A DNA stretch of 38,327 nucleotides, from positions 1 through 38,327 of the IMG/VR virus record IMGVR_UViG_3300027805_000036; one strand, given 5' to 3'. This stretch comes from a virus. Positions 15,437 to 25,167 of the stretch are shown here, in pieces; within the stretch, counting starts at the first letter, position 1; the number at the start of each line of letters is the position of its first letter. The notes beneath the pieces were generated by a model that was given only the letters and a program-made list of their open reading frames with translations, did not search any database and was not told the DNA's origin. A program made the position numbers and the translations under genes.

Positions 15437-15446
15437 TTATATTAAA
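15437..15446 (+). promoter_or_regulatory. TTATATTAAA decamer, candidate late promoter element
   Basis: This is the third occurrence of the decamer, 21 bases before the ATG at 15458. It overlaps the start of the AAAAGGA ribosome binding site. Confidence 0.3.
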
Positions 15447-15457
15447 AGGATAAAAAG

Positions 15458-15886
15458 ATGGACACTAAAAAGTTTTTACAAGAGATAAGATCGATAATAA
15501 GAGAAGAAATAGATTATGCTCTTACTAAAAAAATATCACAAAAACAAACTAAAAATACTGATATTTCTACATTAAATCATGGTCTTTCCATGTATAATGA
15601 AACACAACAACCAAAAAAAACTGTAAAGGCAAAAACTCAAAAAACAGAATTTAATTCAATACAAGATCTTCTTGCTGAAACAAAAAGAAGTCTTCAAGAA
15701 AGTTATGAAATGGAAGAAGAATTTAGGTTTACATCAGAAATGGCGGAAGGTTTTGGACATGAAAAAAGTTCAAATGCAATTCCACATGGGTATTCAAAGG
15801 CAGAAATTCCAGCAGAAGTAATGTCTGCATTAACAAAAGATTATTCCGCTCTTATGAAAAAGATAGAAGAGCAAAAAGGGAGATAA
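15458..15886 (+). CDS. Small helical protein upstream of gp25, unknown function
   Basis: This 142-residue, highly charged protein has an N-terminal amphipathic helix (KFLQEIRSIIREEIDYALTK), a Gln/Lys/Thr-rich linker (about 45-68), a second helix (IQDLLAETKRSLQESYEMEEE) and a C-terminal helix (PAEVMSALTKDYSALMKKIE). It has no membrane segment or enzyme motif. The gene has an AAAAGGA site at good spacing and lies 6 bases before gp25, so it is probably a baseplate-assembly or minor wedge component. I do not recognise a named family. It could also be an assembly chaperone. Confidence 0.75.
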   Translation: MDTKKFLQEIRSIIREEIDYALTKKISQKQTKNTDISTLNHGLSMYNETQQPKKTVKAKTQKTEFNSIQDLLAETKRSLQESYEMEEEFRFTSEMAEGFGHEKSSNAIPHGYSKAEIPAEVMSALTKDYSALMKKIEEQKGR

Positions 15887-15892
15887 TTTATT

Positions 15893-16402
15893 ATGAGATT
15901 CAGAAGAAAATCGTCTCTCCAAACATTTGTAAATCCAGGTGACCAAAGAAACGAAAACGGCAATAAATATATTGGTGTTACTATTCCATTTAATAATCCA
16001 AATGGAATCTTTTTTCAAAGCACAACCAATATAAATCAAGTATATTCTAATTTAAAAAATTTACTTATGACTGCCAAGGGTGAAAGGTATATGTTGCCAG
16101 AATTTGGAACAGAGATACGATATATTCTTTTTGAAAACATAACTGATGAAGAAAATTTTGTTGAAACAATAAAAACTGATATATCAAATGCTTTAAAAAT
16201 GTGGCTTCCATATTTAGTAATTGAGGAATTAAGTGTCAATATAAATATTGAAAATGATGGTAGAGTTGATGATCCTACTCATGCCGTTGGTATAAAATTA
16301 ACTGTAAGAATAGATAAAACACAGATATATTTACCAATAAAGATATTTATATCTGTTACAGGTAACATCACATTAGAGGCAATTTACGATGGCACTGGTT
16401 GA
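15893..16402 (+). CDS. 25: Baseplate wedge subunit gp25
   Basis: This 169-residue protein belongs to the gp25/GPW family of contractile tails. The diagnostic core (about 53-81, NLKNLLMTAKGERYMLPEFG and then TEIRYILFE) forms the knob that binds the sheath initiation site in T4. A second conserved part (ALKMWLPYLVIEELSVNI, then GIKLTVRI) is the typical C-terminal half. T4 gp25 helps start sheath assembly and links sheath to baseplate. The N-terminus carries about 30 extra residues compared with T4 gp25 (132 residues). The end overlaps the gp6 gene by 14 bases, and the order gp25-gp6 is the usual one in contractile injection systems. Confidence 0.93.
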   Translation: MRFRRKSSLQTFVNPGDQRNENGNKYIGVTIPFNNPNGIFFQSTTNINQVYSNLKNLLMTAKGERYMLPEFGTEIRYILFENITDEENFVETIKTDISNALKMWLPYLVIEELSVNINIENDGRVDDPTHAVGIKLTVRIDKTQIYLPIKIFISVTGNITLEAIYDGTG

Positions 16403-18281
16403 AAAAGATATACGTTATTTAGGTAGAGATTTTCCTACATTAAAACAAAACTTAATTGATTTTGCAAAAAATTATTTTCCTGACACATATCAAGATTTTA
16501 ATGAATCTTCTCCGGGAATGATGTTTTTGGAAATGGCAGCATATGTTGGTGATGTTTTATCATTCTATACTGATGTTACGTTACAAGAATCAATGATATT
16601 ACATGCAACAGAAAAGAAAAACATAGTAAATATTGCTCAATCATTGGGGTATATGCCAAAAAATAGAATATCTGCAAATACAAAAATAGATATTTTCCAA
16701 GTTGTTCCATCAATTCAAATAAGCGGTGATATAGTTCCGGACTTTAATTATGCACTTGCAATCGAACCAGGAATGATAGTTGGAACAAATAATATAAATT
16801 CTCAAACTGAATTTAGAACAATAGATTATGTTGATTTTAAATTTAGTAGTAGTTTTGATCCAACAGAAATAACACCTTATGAGGCAGATGATGTTACAGG
16901 TGAAGTGTTATATTGGTTATTAAGAAAATCTGCAAAAATAGTTTCTGGAAAAACTGCAACAAAACAATATACGTTTGATTCACCCAAACCATACGATAGA
17001 GTTACTTTGGATGAATCAAATTTGATAGAAATTTTATATGCCGTAGACACAGAAGGAAATTTATGGACTCATGTTCCTTACTTAGCACAAGACACAGTTT
17101 TTGATTCTGTTGTAAATATCCCAAGAAACGATGCAAAACTTAGCAAATATAGAACCGAGACACCATATCTTTTAAAATTAAAGAAAATACCAAGAAGATT
17201 TACTTCAAGACACGTTTCAGATGGTGTATATGAAATTCAATTTGGTGCAGGTATTTCAAATTTGGATGATGAACTATTGATACCTAATCCAGATTTAGTA
17301 GGTGGATCTTTAAACAAATATACAAACGATGTTACACTTGATATTGATCCATCAAACTTTTTGTATACGAAAACATATGGACTTGCACCTTCAAATACAA
17401 CTTTAACATTTTACTATACAACTGGTCAAGGTATTAAAGATAATGTTCCATCTGAAACTCTTACAAAAATTTTAAAGTATAATGTAACTACCGATCCACA
17501 AGGATTGGATGAAGTTCTCTATAATGCTGCTGTTTCAAGCGTAGCTGTAACAAATCCAAATCCTGCAACAGGTGGCAAATTTAGTGAAGATGTAAATGAA
17601 ATACGTCAAAATGCACTTGCTTCTTTTGCTGCACAAAATAGAGCAGTTACAAAAGAAGATTACATAATTCGTGCATATTCACTACCACAACGATATGGAT
17701 CTATAGCCAAGGCATATATTACGAAAGATACACAATTAACAACGGAATCTGTTTTTAATAGCGATAGAGTACAAAATGGGTTAGGATTAAATTTTTATGT
17801 TCTAGGTTACGATTTAAATGAAAAATTAACAACTGTTAATGACGCAACAAAAGAAAATTTAAAAACATATTTAAATTATTATAGAATATTAACAGATGCA
17901 ATAAACATTAGAGATGCCTATATTATCAATGTGGGAATAGATTTTGATGTAATAACTTTGCCTGACCAAAATTCAAACCAAGTTGTACTAAAATGTATAG
18001 ATAGATTGAAACAATATTTTGATGTAAAAAAATGGCAAATAAATCAACCAATTGTTGTTAGTAATGTTTATACTGAATTGGATAGAGTCGAAGGTGTACA
18101 AACTGTTGTTAGTGTAAAATTTAAAAACTTAAACGATGTGACACTTGGTTATTCTCAACACGCTTACAATTTGGATGCTGCTACAAAAGATGGAATAATT
18201 TTTCCATCATTGGATCCATCTATTTTTGAAATAAAATTTCCAAATAATGATATATTTGGTCGTGCGAGGGCACTTGGATGA
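16389..18281 (+). CDS. 6: Baseplate wedge subunit gp6 (gpJ-like)
   Basis: The 630-residue protein matches T4 gp6 in size (660) and in motifs. The N-terminal YLGRDFPTLKQNLIDFAKNY (10-29) and SPGMMFLEMAAYVGDVLSFY (41-60) segments are the hallmark of gp6/gpJ wedge proteins. A central AQNRAVTKEDYIIRAYSLP segment (near 412) is the conserved gpJ core. The C-terminal half contains the LKTYLNYYRILTDAINIRDA region. Two gp6 chains, with gp7 in T4, form the wedge ring that triggers sheath contraction. The start overlaps gp25 and the stop overlaps the next gene by ATGA, so translation is coupled through this block. Confidence 0.95.
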   Translation: MALVEKDIRYLGRDFPTLKQNLIDFAKNYFPDTYQDFNESSPGMMFLEMAAYVGDVLSFYTDVTLQESMILHATEKKNIVNIAQSLGYMPKNRISANTKIDIFQVVPSIQISGDIVPDFNYALAIEPGMIVGTNNINSQTEFRTIDYVDFKFSSSFDPTEITPYEADDVTGEVLYWLLRKSAKIVSGKTATKQYTFDSPKPYDRVTLDESNLIEILYAVDTEGNLWTHVPYLAQDTVFDSVVNIPRNDAKLSKYRTETPYLLKLKKIPRRFTSRHVSDGVYEIQFGAGISNLDDELLIPNPDLVGGSLNKYTNDVTLDIDPSNFLYTKTYGLAPSNTTLTFYYTTGQGIKDNVPSETLTKILKYNVTTDPQGLDEVLYNAAVSSVAVTNPNPATGGKFSEDVNEIRQNALASFAAQNRAVTKEDYIIRAYSLPQRYGSIAKAYITKDTQLTTESVFNSDRVQNGLGLNFYVLGYDLNEKLTTVNDATKENLKTYLNYYRILTDAINIRDAYIINVGIDFDVITLPDQNSNQVVLKCIDRLKQYFDVKKWQINQPIVVSNVYTELDRVEGVQTVVSVKFKNLNDVTLGYSQHAYNLDAATKDGIIFPSLDPSIFEIKFPNNDIFGRARALG

Positions 18282-19456
18282 TATATTCTATTTTTGCTCA
18301 AAAAGATGCTACTATTTATGAAAGACAGTATTTAATGAATACTGGTATAGATCCTCTAATAGAGTTAATACATGAAACTCCTGGTTCTGGATCCTCCGTC
18401 TATAACAGTAGAATACTTATGAAATTTGACATGACAGATGTTGAAGAACGCGTAAATGCGGGTAAAATATCACAGAATGCTAAATATTATTTATCATTAG
18501 TTACGGCAGATATAACCGAAATACCTCAGGAGTATAAAATATATGCTTATCCATTAAGTTCATCATGGACAAATGGCACTGGTAAGTATTCAAATCTGCC
18601 TTATACAAAAGACGGTGTATCTTGGAAATATCGTTCATCACAAATTTCTGGTGTAGAATGGGATATACCGCCTGGAATATCATCATTTGAATGGAATGAA
18701 TTATCACAAACATGGATTCAAAATGACGGTTTGTGGGGTGGATCAAATATAATAGCTGATGTTACATCATCTTATTTTACACATGAGGGTGGTGGAACTT
18801 GGTGGGATTATGATAATATAGAATGCACTCAATCATTCTCATTCCAAACCACAGACGTTTACATGGACATAACAAATATTGTAAAAAAATGGATAACTGG
18901 TTCTGGTAGATTTGAAAATGATGGTATAATAATAAAATACGGAAATGAAATAGAAAGTTCACGTGATAATTTGGTACATGGATTAAAATTTTTTGGAACA
19001 GATAGTAATACAATTTATGTTCCAAGATTAAATATAGTTTGGGATGATCAAGTATTCAATACAGGCAGTTTATCATCATTACCAGATGAACAGTTAAATC
19101 TTAATGTAAAGGTTAAAAAGTTCTATGGACAATATGAAAAGGCAAAAATAAGAATATATGCAAATTCACGTTTTCCACAAAAAAATTATACAACACAATC
19201 ATATCATAGTGTAAATTATCATCTACCGTCTTCATCATATTATGAAATTAGAGATGCACATACGGATGAAATAATATTACCATTTGATACAATTGGCTCT
19301 AAAATAAGTTGTGACGGTACTAGCAGTTATTTTAATTTATGGATGAACTCATTTCAACCTGAAAGATTTTATAGAGTGGTTATTAAAGTAGAATCTGATG
19401 GTGGCGATGTTGTTCAAACATTTGACAATAATTATTATTTTAAGGTTACTAGATGA
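18278..19456 (+). CDS. DNRLRE-like beta-sandwich structural protein
   Basis: The 392-residue protein begins AQKDATIYERQYLMNTGIDP and continues with SRILMKFDM (about 45-53), then a segment with YMDITNIVKKWITGSGRFEN (about 194-213) and DGIIIKYG. These parts, an N-terminal DATI with N-x-G, a central R-x-L-x-KFD and a late D(I/V)T-x-x-VKKW-x-x-G, are the pattern of DNRLRE/CBM96-type carbohydrate-binding modules, usually found on secreted proteins. The C-terminal 130 residues are beta-rich. Its place directly after gp6 is where T4 carries gp7 and gp8, so it may be a wedge component with a sugar-binding fold, or an appendage. The start ATG overlaps the gp6 stop and the stop overlaps the next start (ATGA). 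Confidence 0.55.
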   Translation: MIYSIFAQKDATIYERQYLMNTGIDPLIELIHETPGSGSSVYNSRILMKFDMTDVEERVNAGKISQNAKYYLSLVTADITEIPQEYKIYAYPLSSSWTNGTGKYSNLPYTKDGVSWKYRSSQISGVEWDIPPGISSFEWNELSQTWIQNDGLWGGSNIIADVTSSYFTHEGGGTWWDYDNIECTQSFSFQTTDVYMDITNIVKKWITGSGRFENDGIIIKYGNEIESSRDNLVHGLKFFGTDSNTIYVPRLNIVWDDQVFNTGSLSSLPDEQLNLNVKVKKFYGQYEKAKIRIYANSRFPQKNYTTQSYHSVNYHLPSSSYYEIRDAHTDEIILPFDTIGSKISCDGTSSYFNLWMNSFQPERFYRVVIKVESDGGDVVQTFDNNYYFKVTR

Positions 19457-20289
19457 GTGGTTTAATAAGAGATAAAGAAACTAACCGAATAATAAGTTAT
19501 ATGGGTAGTAAATTTGCAGACAATGTTGGTAGCATAGACATTCCTGTTGCAGATGAAAGATTTATTACTAAAAATTTTAGATATGTTGTTAAAACAGGAT
19601 TTAATTCTTTGCCCGATGCGGTTCAAGCTGAAAGTAAGTTGTTAAAATTGGCAAAACAATATGAAGATACTTTTATCAAAGGAGTTCCCTTGGGTGGTCT
19701 AACAGATACGGACATCGAAACAATAAAACAAAACGCAAAAGCACAACTTTTATCCGATTTAAGTAATATACTTGAAGGAAACGAAAATTCAGTTGCTGCA
19801 CTTCAACAAAGAATATCTGAACTTGAACAACAACTTACAGATAAAAACTCTTTAATAAATGATTGGGTTAAACAAAAAGAAAGATGGGAAGCTGCTGAGG
19901 AATTATACACATCCGATATTATTCGTGCAAATATGACAATAGATACATTAGAAAGAGCTAATGCAGGACTTATAGATGCACAGGTATTGTCATTAGATCA
20001 AGTTGTAGAAAATGTTGCAAGACAAGATGAATTTGTTTCATCCTCTATGTCTAATTTAGAATTAAAAATGGCACAACAACTTGAAGACATAAAGGATCAA
20101 ATTATTAAAACGGATAATATTGGCAATATTGATGATATATTTGAATCATTTGAGGCAGAATTTAATAATCCGAGAGCAATAGATGAACGTTTTACTAGAT
20201 CATCATTAAGAGTTGGAAATCCTGGTGATTTTGATGTTTTAGGTAGATTAGCAACAGGCGGAACTGCTGGAACCGGCGGTGCTGGTTAA
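19453..20289 (+). CDS. Coiled-coil baseplate-associated protein with Gly-rich tail
   Basis: The 278-residue protein has an N-terminal beta-containing part (about 1-60), a long coiled coil (about 95-215, containing AALQQRISELEQQLTDKNSL) and a Gly/Thr/Ala-rich C-terminus (RLATGGTAGTGGAG). It has no membrane segment or enzyme motif. A coiled coil followed by a flexible tail suggests a trimeric or dimeric structural connector in the baseplate or at the base of a fibre. I do not recognise a family. It overlaps the preceding gene by ATGA and is followed after 28 bases by the 1346-residue protein. Confidence 0.75.
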   Translation: MSGLIRDKETNRIISYMGSKFADNVGSIDIPVADERFITKNFRYVVKTGFNSLPDAVQAESKLLKLAKQYEDTFIKGVPLGGLTDTDIETIKQNAKAQLLSDLSNILEGNENSVAALQQRISELEQQLTDKNSLINDWVKQKERWEAAEELYTSDIIRANMTIDTLERANAGLIDAQVLSLDQVVENVARQDEFVSSSMSNLELKMAQQLEDIKDQIIKTDNIGNIDDIFESFEAEFNNPRAIDERFTRSSLRVGNPGDFDVLGRLATGGTAGTGGAG

Positions 20290-20317
20290 ATAATTAGTAA
20301 TATTTTAAAGTTTTAAT

Positions 20318-23300
20318 ATGCCAAATTTTTCATATAAAAATATAAAAGAAATATTAAACACCAAAGATTCAATTCGTGGTGTTCGTATTTTTAATAAAAG
20401 ACTTGATAAAATTGTAATAATTCCATCATTTTCTATATTAAATAATCCTGAAGATCCTTTATCACCAGGAACAAATGTTGAGTTTCATGCATTTTATCCA
20501 AACGCGGGTTATGTTGGAACTACATATAATGTTGATTACAATTTATTAAATGAAACCGATGCAAACGGAAACAGATTAAAATATATCGATTTAAATGTCC
20601 ATAAACATTTAGCTCAATTAAATTTAAATCCTGGACCATATAAAGTTGTTTACAATTTTTTAAGAAATATGATAGGTTCTGCCGTATCTAACGGTAAACT
20701 ATTTGTTTCTGATATATCCGAAGATAGAAAAGAATTAAAATTATCATTAACACATCCAGATAATACAATTTTAATACAAGAGTTGAGTTCATTTGTTTTA
20801 CAATATATGAATGATACTTTATATTTACCACCGGTTGTTATTAACTTTGGACAAAATAATATAATACCAATTGTAAATGTAACATCTGATGGTGATCCAA
20901 CATATTTTTATGTAAAATTATTCGATCCGTTACCAACCGATGTTGATTTATATTTTCAATGCTGGCTTTCAAGTGAGATAATTAAGCCATATATTGATAA
21001 TGTAAAACTAATAGATGAAGATGATGTTTTATTTACAAAATCAATACAAGGACCAAATTTTGAAGTTGATTACAAATATTGGTCATCTGCAGAAACTTCC
21101 TATAAAAATTGGACGGATTTACTTTCCACAAACATAAATACATCGCAAGAACTGTTAAATAGATATATCTATAATACTGGTTCATCGGTAAGATTGAATA
21201 TTGATTTTAAAGAATTTAAAAATTTTATATTTTATTCATCTGCGGAAGATAGGGTAGAGAATTTTTATTACAAATTAGAATTGATAGAACACTATAATAC
21301 TTTATTATCACAATTGAATACATATACTGGTTCGGTTGAAACAAATAAAGTTAGAATAAAAATGCTCCGTGACAAAGTTGTTTCAGGATTTGACGAATTT
21401 GAAAAATGGATGTATTACGAAACAACAGGTAGTGTTATCTATACATCAACTGATACTGGATCATTATCGCCCTATCCAAAATATGAAGTAACCGGTAGTA
21501 ATTTTTCAATTTCAACAAAAGAAGGTAAATTTAATTTATACCCAACAACAAGTAGTGCTGCTATAAATTGGCATGAAAAAGTTTTAGATTTGGCAATAGA
21601 TTATGATTTTACAAATGAAAATATTTTAAACAAAGCAATACCAGAATATTTACGAGATGATAAAGATAATGATCAATTTACAACTTTTGTAAATATGGTT
21701 GCACAACATTTCGATATACTATATTTTTATACAGATCATATTCTTAAAAAGAATTTAAGAACACAACATCCAAAAGACGGGTTATCACAAGATTTAATTC
21801 ATGCAACAACTAAAAATTTAGGTTGGACTTTAAATCACGGAACACAAGCAAAGGATCTTTGGGAATATGCACTTGGTATAAGTGGTAGTGGCGAACCATT
21901 GTGGGTTGGTAGAAATTATGTAGATAAAAATTTATCAAGAACAGAAGAAGAAAGAACAAAAGAAGTTTGGCGTAGGGTATTAAATAATCTCCCATACATT
22001 TACAAAAGTAAAGGAACTGCTAGAAGTATAAAGGCGTTGCTTGCTGCATATGGTATTCCACAAACAATTCTTTCAATTCGAGAATACGGTGGTCCTGATA
22101 ATGCAGATTTGGGTGTTATACCTAGAGCAGAATGGGAAAAACACACATATTATCTAAAATGTGTTGGAAGTTTACAAGTTCCTGCAACATCAAGTTATGT
22201 TGAAATTCCTTGGCAAAAAATAAATAATGTTTCTAATAGTTGGCAATATCCAGATACTTTGACATTTCGTTGGAAGATGGAAGAATCGGAATATTACAAC
22301 TATAAAGATAATGAAAAACAAACTTTATTACAAAAAAATACAAGTGGAAATCCAAGTTGGTATGTAACTATGAACCGTAGTGGTTCTGCAAAAGAAAAGG
22401 GAGATATTATATTCCATTTGGGGAATGGGACATCATATAAATCTGCTTCTATTTTGGATGAATACCTATATGACGGTGTTCCATTAAACTTGATGATTCG
22501 TAGGAGTTTATCAAACGATAATGATAGTGCGACTCAAAAATATGATTTTATCGTAAAAACAGAAAAATATGGAAAACTTTTAATAGAAAAAAGTGCAAGT
22601 ATTTTAATAACCGGAAGTGTTGATCCTGGATATAATAATTCTTGGTCTTCTGATGGAACATTGGTAATTGGATCAGGAAGTAACAATTATACTAGTAATT
22701 CATTATCTGGATCAATTTTTGAATTAAGATATTGGACATTGCCATTAAAAGAATCATCCTTTAATAACCATGTGCTTGCACCACGTGCTTACAATGGAAA
22801 CACATACACATCTTCATTTTATGACTTACAAGGACAATGGAAGTTTTGGCAAAAAGTAAATCCAACAACAACATCTAGTTTACAAAGTTTACATCCAGAC
22901 CAAAATAAGAATAATTTTTTAACTGTATCAAAATATGCAAATCTATATGGTTTTAGTGAAAGTTCATACAAATCAACAGTAGAACTATACAATATGGAAG
23001 TTGCAACTGTTGCAAATGATACACCATTTTCTGAAAAAGTTAGGATTGATTCTGCGTCATTATATGGACCTTTATCTTTTGATAAATCAACATCGGTTTC
23101 TTCATTTGATAGATTTTCAGTAGATTCTAATAAGTTGATGGTTGCATTCTCTCCTAATCATATAATAAACGAAGACATATATGAGGCAATTGGAAATGCT
23201 GCAATTGATGATTACATAGGTGACTATGGTTCAACTAAACTGGATGAATATCCAAGATTAAAATGGTTTGCAAGAGAATATTGGCAAAAATATAAAAATA

Positions 23301-24358
23301 GAAATGATTTTGCAACATATCTACGCTTAATTTCTATTTTTGATTTTAGTGTTTTTGATCAGATACGTCAAACACTTCCAATGAGAACAAATGAAATACT
23401 TGGTATTGTAATTGAACCAAATATACTTGAAAGGTCAAAGGTAAAAATGTCAAAAGATTTTTCCGGTTTACCTCCTGAAAAATTTATTAGAGATACAAAT
23501 GAAGTATCTGCATCTGGTGCTGTTAAAGTTACTGTGATACCGGCTAAATCAACAACTGTTTATGTTGGTTTTGATGAAGAAATACCAAGTGAATTTACAA
23601 ATATTGCCGGTGAATATGATATAGAAACTGATATAGAAACGGAATATCAAGATATTGAAGATGATATAGATGTAAATAGCAAATTATTCATAGAACAAAC
23701 TAATAAAAAAGGAACTACATCTGTAACTAAAAAACTTATAGGAAAAAGTGAAAACATACATACTAAAATATCAAATAATCCTTTAAAAATTAGTGGACAA
23801 AATAACGTAAATTTTGCAGTTATGAAATCATTATATGATGTAAAGGGTAAAGTAAATATTATAGACCAAAGTTTAGTTGCAATTTTAAATTTAGGATTTA
23901 CAAATACTTTTTATAGATATAATGTAAATAAAATAAAGTATTATGACACTCCTGATACTGGCGTATGGTATAGTGTATTGAATAGTGAAAATAAGAGAAC
24001 TTCTGTTTTTGAAAATGTAAGTGGTAGTAGAGGAGATGGGTATTATAGTAAATATAAATTTTTCTATAATGGTGCAATAAACGTTGATGGTAGTAATTAT
24101 TCATCATTAAATTATGTTGATGCGGATTTTATGAATGTAAATAATTACCCAACATCAATTAAAAATGCAAGATTTGATGGGTGTAAACTTCCTAATGTAG
24201 ATATACCAAATAAAATATCATATCCAACATATACACCTAATTATACTTATTTGGACATAAATGACGATCCAAGTGTAATAATTGTTTTAGTTCTTCCGAT
24301 TGAAGTTTTACCAGAATGGTTACAACAAGTTAGAAAATCAAGAGGACAAACAAAATAA
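20318..24358 (+). CDS. Large wedge/fibre protein with gpI-like and LamG-like domains
   Basis: The 1346-residue protein combines an N-terminal beta-rich region (1-420), a helical region with AQHFDILYFYTDHILKK, and a tail-protein-I-like motif at about 551-591 (RRVLNNLPYIYKSKGTARSI, then KALLAAYGIP and IREYGG). That motif is the standard connector of P2 gpI and of large wedge proteins in T4-like environmental phages. A concanavalin/LamG-like beta-sandwich follows (about 624-825: TLTFRWKMEES, WYVTMNRSG, IFELRYWTLPLKES). The remaining part (about 830-1346) is mixed, with an acidic stretch near 1105-1130. It probably takes the place of T4 gp7 and joins the wedge to a receptor-binding fibre. The start lacks a clear Shine-Dalgarno site and the leader is A/T-rich. 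Confidence 0.7.
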   Translation: MPNFSYKNIKEILNTKDSIRGVRIFNKRLDKIVIIPSFSILNNPEDPLSPGTNVEFHAFYPNAGYVGTTYNVDYNLLNETDANGNRLKYIDLNVHKHLAQLNLNPGPYKVVYNFLRNMIGSAVSNGKLFVSDISEDRKELKLSLTHPDNTILIQELSSFVLQYMNDTLYLPPVVINFGQNNIIPIVNVTSDGDPTYFYVKLFDPLPTDVDLYFQCWLSSEIIKPYIDNVKLIDEDDVLFTKSIQGPNFEVDYKYWSSAETSYKNWTDLLSTNINTSQELLNRYIYNTGSSVRLNIDFKEFKNFIFYSSAEDRVENFYYKLELIEHYNTLLSQLNTYTGSVETNKVRIKMLRDKVVSGFDEFEKWMYYETTGSVIYTSTDTGSLSPYPKYEVTGSNFSISTKEGKFNLYPTTSSAAINWHEKVLDLAIDYDFTNENILNKAIPEYLRDDKDNDQFTTFVNMVAQHFDILYFYTDHILKKNLRTQHPKDGLSQDLIHATTKNLGWTLNHGTQAKDLWEYALGISGSGEPLWVGRNYVDKNLSRTEEERTKEVWRRVLNNLPYIYKSKGTARSIKALLAAYGIPQTILSIREYGGPDNADLGVIPRAEWEKHTYYLKCVGSLQVPATSSYVEIPWQKINNVSNSWQYPDTLTFRWKMEESEYYNYKDNEKQTLLQKNTSGNPSWYVTMNRSGSAKEKGDIIFHLGNGTSYKSASILDEYLYDGVPLNLMIRRSLSNDNDSATQKYDFIVKTEKYGKLLIEKSASILITGSVDPGYNNSWSSDGTLVIGSGSNNYTSNSLSGSIFELRYWTLPLKESSFNNHVLAPRAYNGNTYTSSFYDLQGQWKFWQKVNPTTTSSLQSLHPDQNKNNFLTVSKYANLYGFSESSYKSTVELYNMEVATVANDTPFSEKVRIDSASLYGPLSFDKSTSVSSFDRFSVDSNKLMVAFSPNHIINEDIYEAIGNAAIDDYIGDYGSTKLDEYPRLKWFAREYWQKYKNRNDFATYLRLISIFDFSVFDQIRQTLPMRTNEILGIVIEPNILERSKVKMSKDFSGLPPEKFIRDTNEVSASGAVKVTVIPAKSTTVYVGFDEEIPSEFTNIAGEYDIETDIETEYQDIEDDIDVNSKLFIEQTNKKGTTSVTKKLIGKSENIHTKISNNPLKISGQNNVNFAVMKSLYDVKGKVNIIDQSLVAILNLGFTNTFYRYNVNKIKYYDTPDTGVWYSVLNSENKRTSVFENVSGSRGDGYYSKYKFFYNGAINVDGSNYSSLNYVDADFMNVNNYPTSIKNARFDGCKLPNVDIPNKISYPTYTPNYTYLDINDDPSVIIVLVLPIEVLPEWLQQVRKSRGQTK

Positions 24359-24363
24359 ATAAA

Positions 24364-24393
24364 TTGATGTTTTTTAAATAATTATTATATTTA
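24364..24393 (+). promoter_or_regulatory. Candidate promoter before the structural gene at 24431
   Basis: TTG (24364-24366) is followed after 19 bases by TATATTTA (24386-24393), one base off the Bacteroidota -7 element TAnnTTTG and with roughly its spacing. The 72-base gap is the longest intergenic space in the window and ends in a strong ribosome binding site. The overlapping TATTTATA is also the reverse complement of the T4 late element. Confidence 0.3.
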
Positions 24394-24417
24394 TAGTAGT
24401 AAGAAAATAATTTTAAC

Positions 24418-24423
24418 AAGGAG
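24418..24423 (+). promoter_or_regulatory. Strong ribosome binding site of the gene at 24431
   Basis: AAGGAG sits 7 bases before the ATG. Together with the long leader it suggests high expression of the protein. Confidence 0.7.
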
Positions 24424-24430
24424 TTTTAAA

Positions 24431-25117
24431 ATGGGTTACTTAAATAACACAACTGTTACAGTAGACGCAATCCTAACAAAAAAAGGTAGAGAACTTTTGG
24501 CAAGAGGCGGTTCCGCATTTAATATTACACAATTTGCTCTTTCCGATGACGAAATTGACTATGATTTATGGAATCAAAGTCATCCTCTCGGTGATGCTAA
24601 AATGGGTATAGTAATTGAAAATTTACCTATTACAGAAGCGGTTCCAGATGAAACACAATCTATGAAATATAAATTGATTACTCTTCCAGAAGGAACAAAA
24701 TCTATTCCATATATTTCAACTGGAGCAACAACTTCAATTTCATTAAATCAAGATAATTCTAGAACTGGTGTTGCATTGAATTTAGAAACTTTACAATGGA
24801 ATGAAACAGGAAATGGAGCAATTTCGATTGATAACGCTCAAACATATTCAGTTACTCTTTTAGATTCAACATATTTTAATATAATAAAGGTTGCAAATGC
24901 AACTAGTTCTGCTCCAATTGCAACTGGAAAAACTCTAAATTGGAATGTAGGTCAGACACAAGCAAGTTCACCTATTATTCTATACATTGGAGTACCTGAA
25001 GGTGCGGGTGGTGCATGGCCAGCAGCAACTTTAAATGGTAAATCTACAAAAATTATCATAACAAATATTCAATATGGTTCAAGACTTGTTGTTCCAATTT
25101 CATATACTATGATTTAA
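24431..25117 (+). CDS. Conserved virion structural protein
   Basis: The 228-residue protein has a well-conserved N-terminus (YLNNTTVTVDAILTKKGREL, then LARGGSAFNITQFALSDDE and YDLWNQSHPLG) that I associate with structural proteins near the tail-fibre genes of T4-like environmental phages. The remainder is a beta-rich, Thr/Ser/Asn-rich domain (about 95-228) without signal or membrane segments. The strong AAGGAG site and separate leader suggest an abundant virion component. No function beyond structure can be given. It opens the block of appendage genes that runs to 34366. Confidence 0.7.
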   Translation: MGYLNNTTVTVDAILTKKGRELLARGGSAFNITQFALSDDEIDYDLWNQSHPLGDAKMGIVIENLPITEAVPDETQSMKYKLITLPEGTKSIPYISTGATTSISLNQDNSRTGVALNLETLQWNETGNGAISIDNAQTYSVTLLDSTYFNIIKVANATSSAPIATGKTLNWNVGQTQASSPIILYIGVPEGAGGAWPAATLNGKSTKIIITNIQYGSRLVVPISYTMI

Positions 25118-25167
25118 TTTAACTCAAAGTATTTTTTATTACATTATTTTAGTTATAGGTATACATT

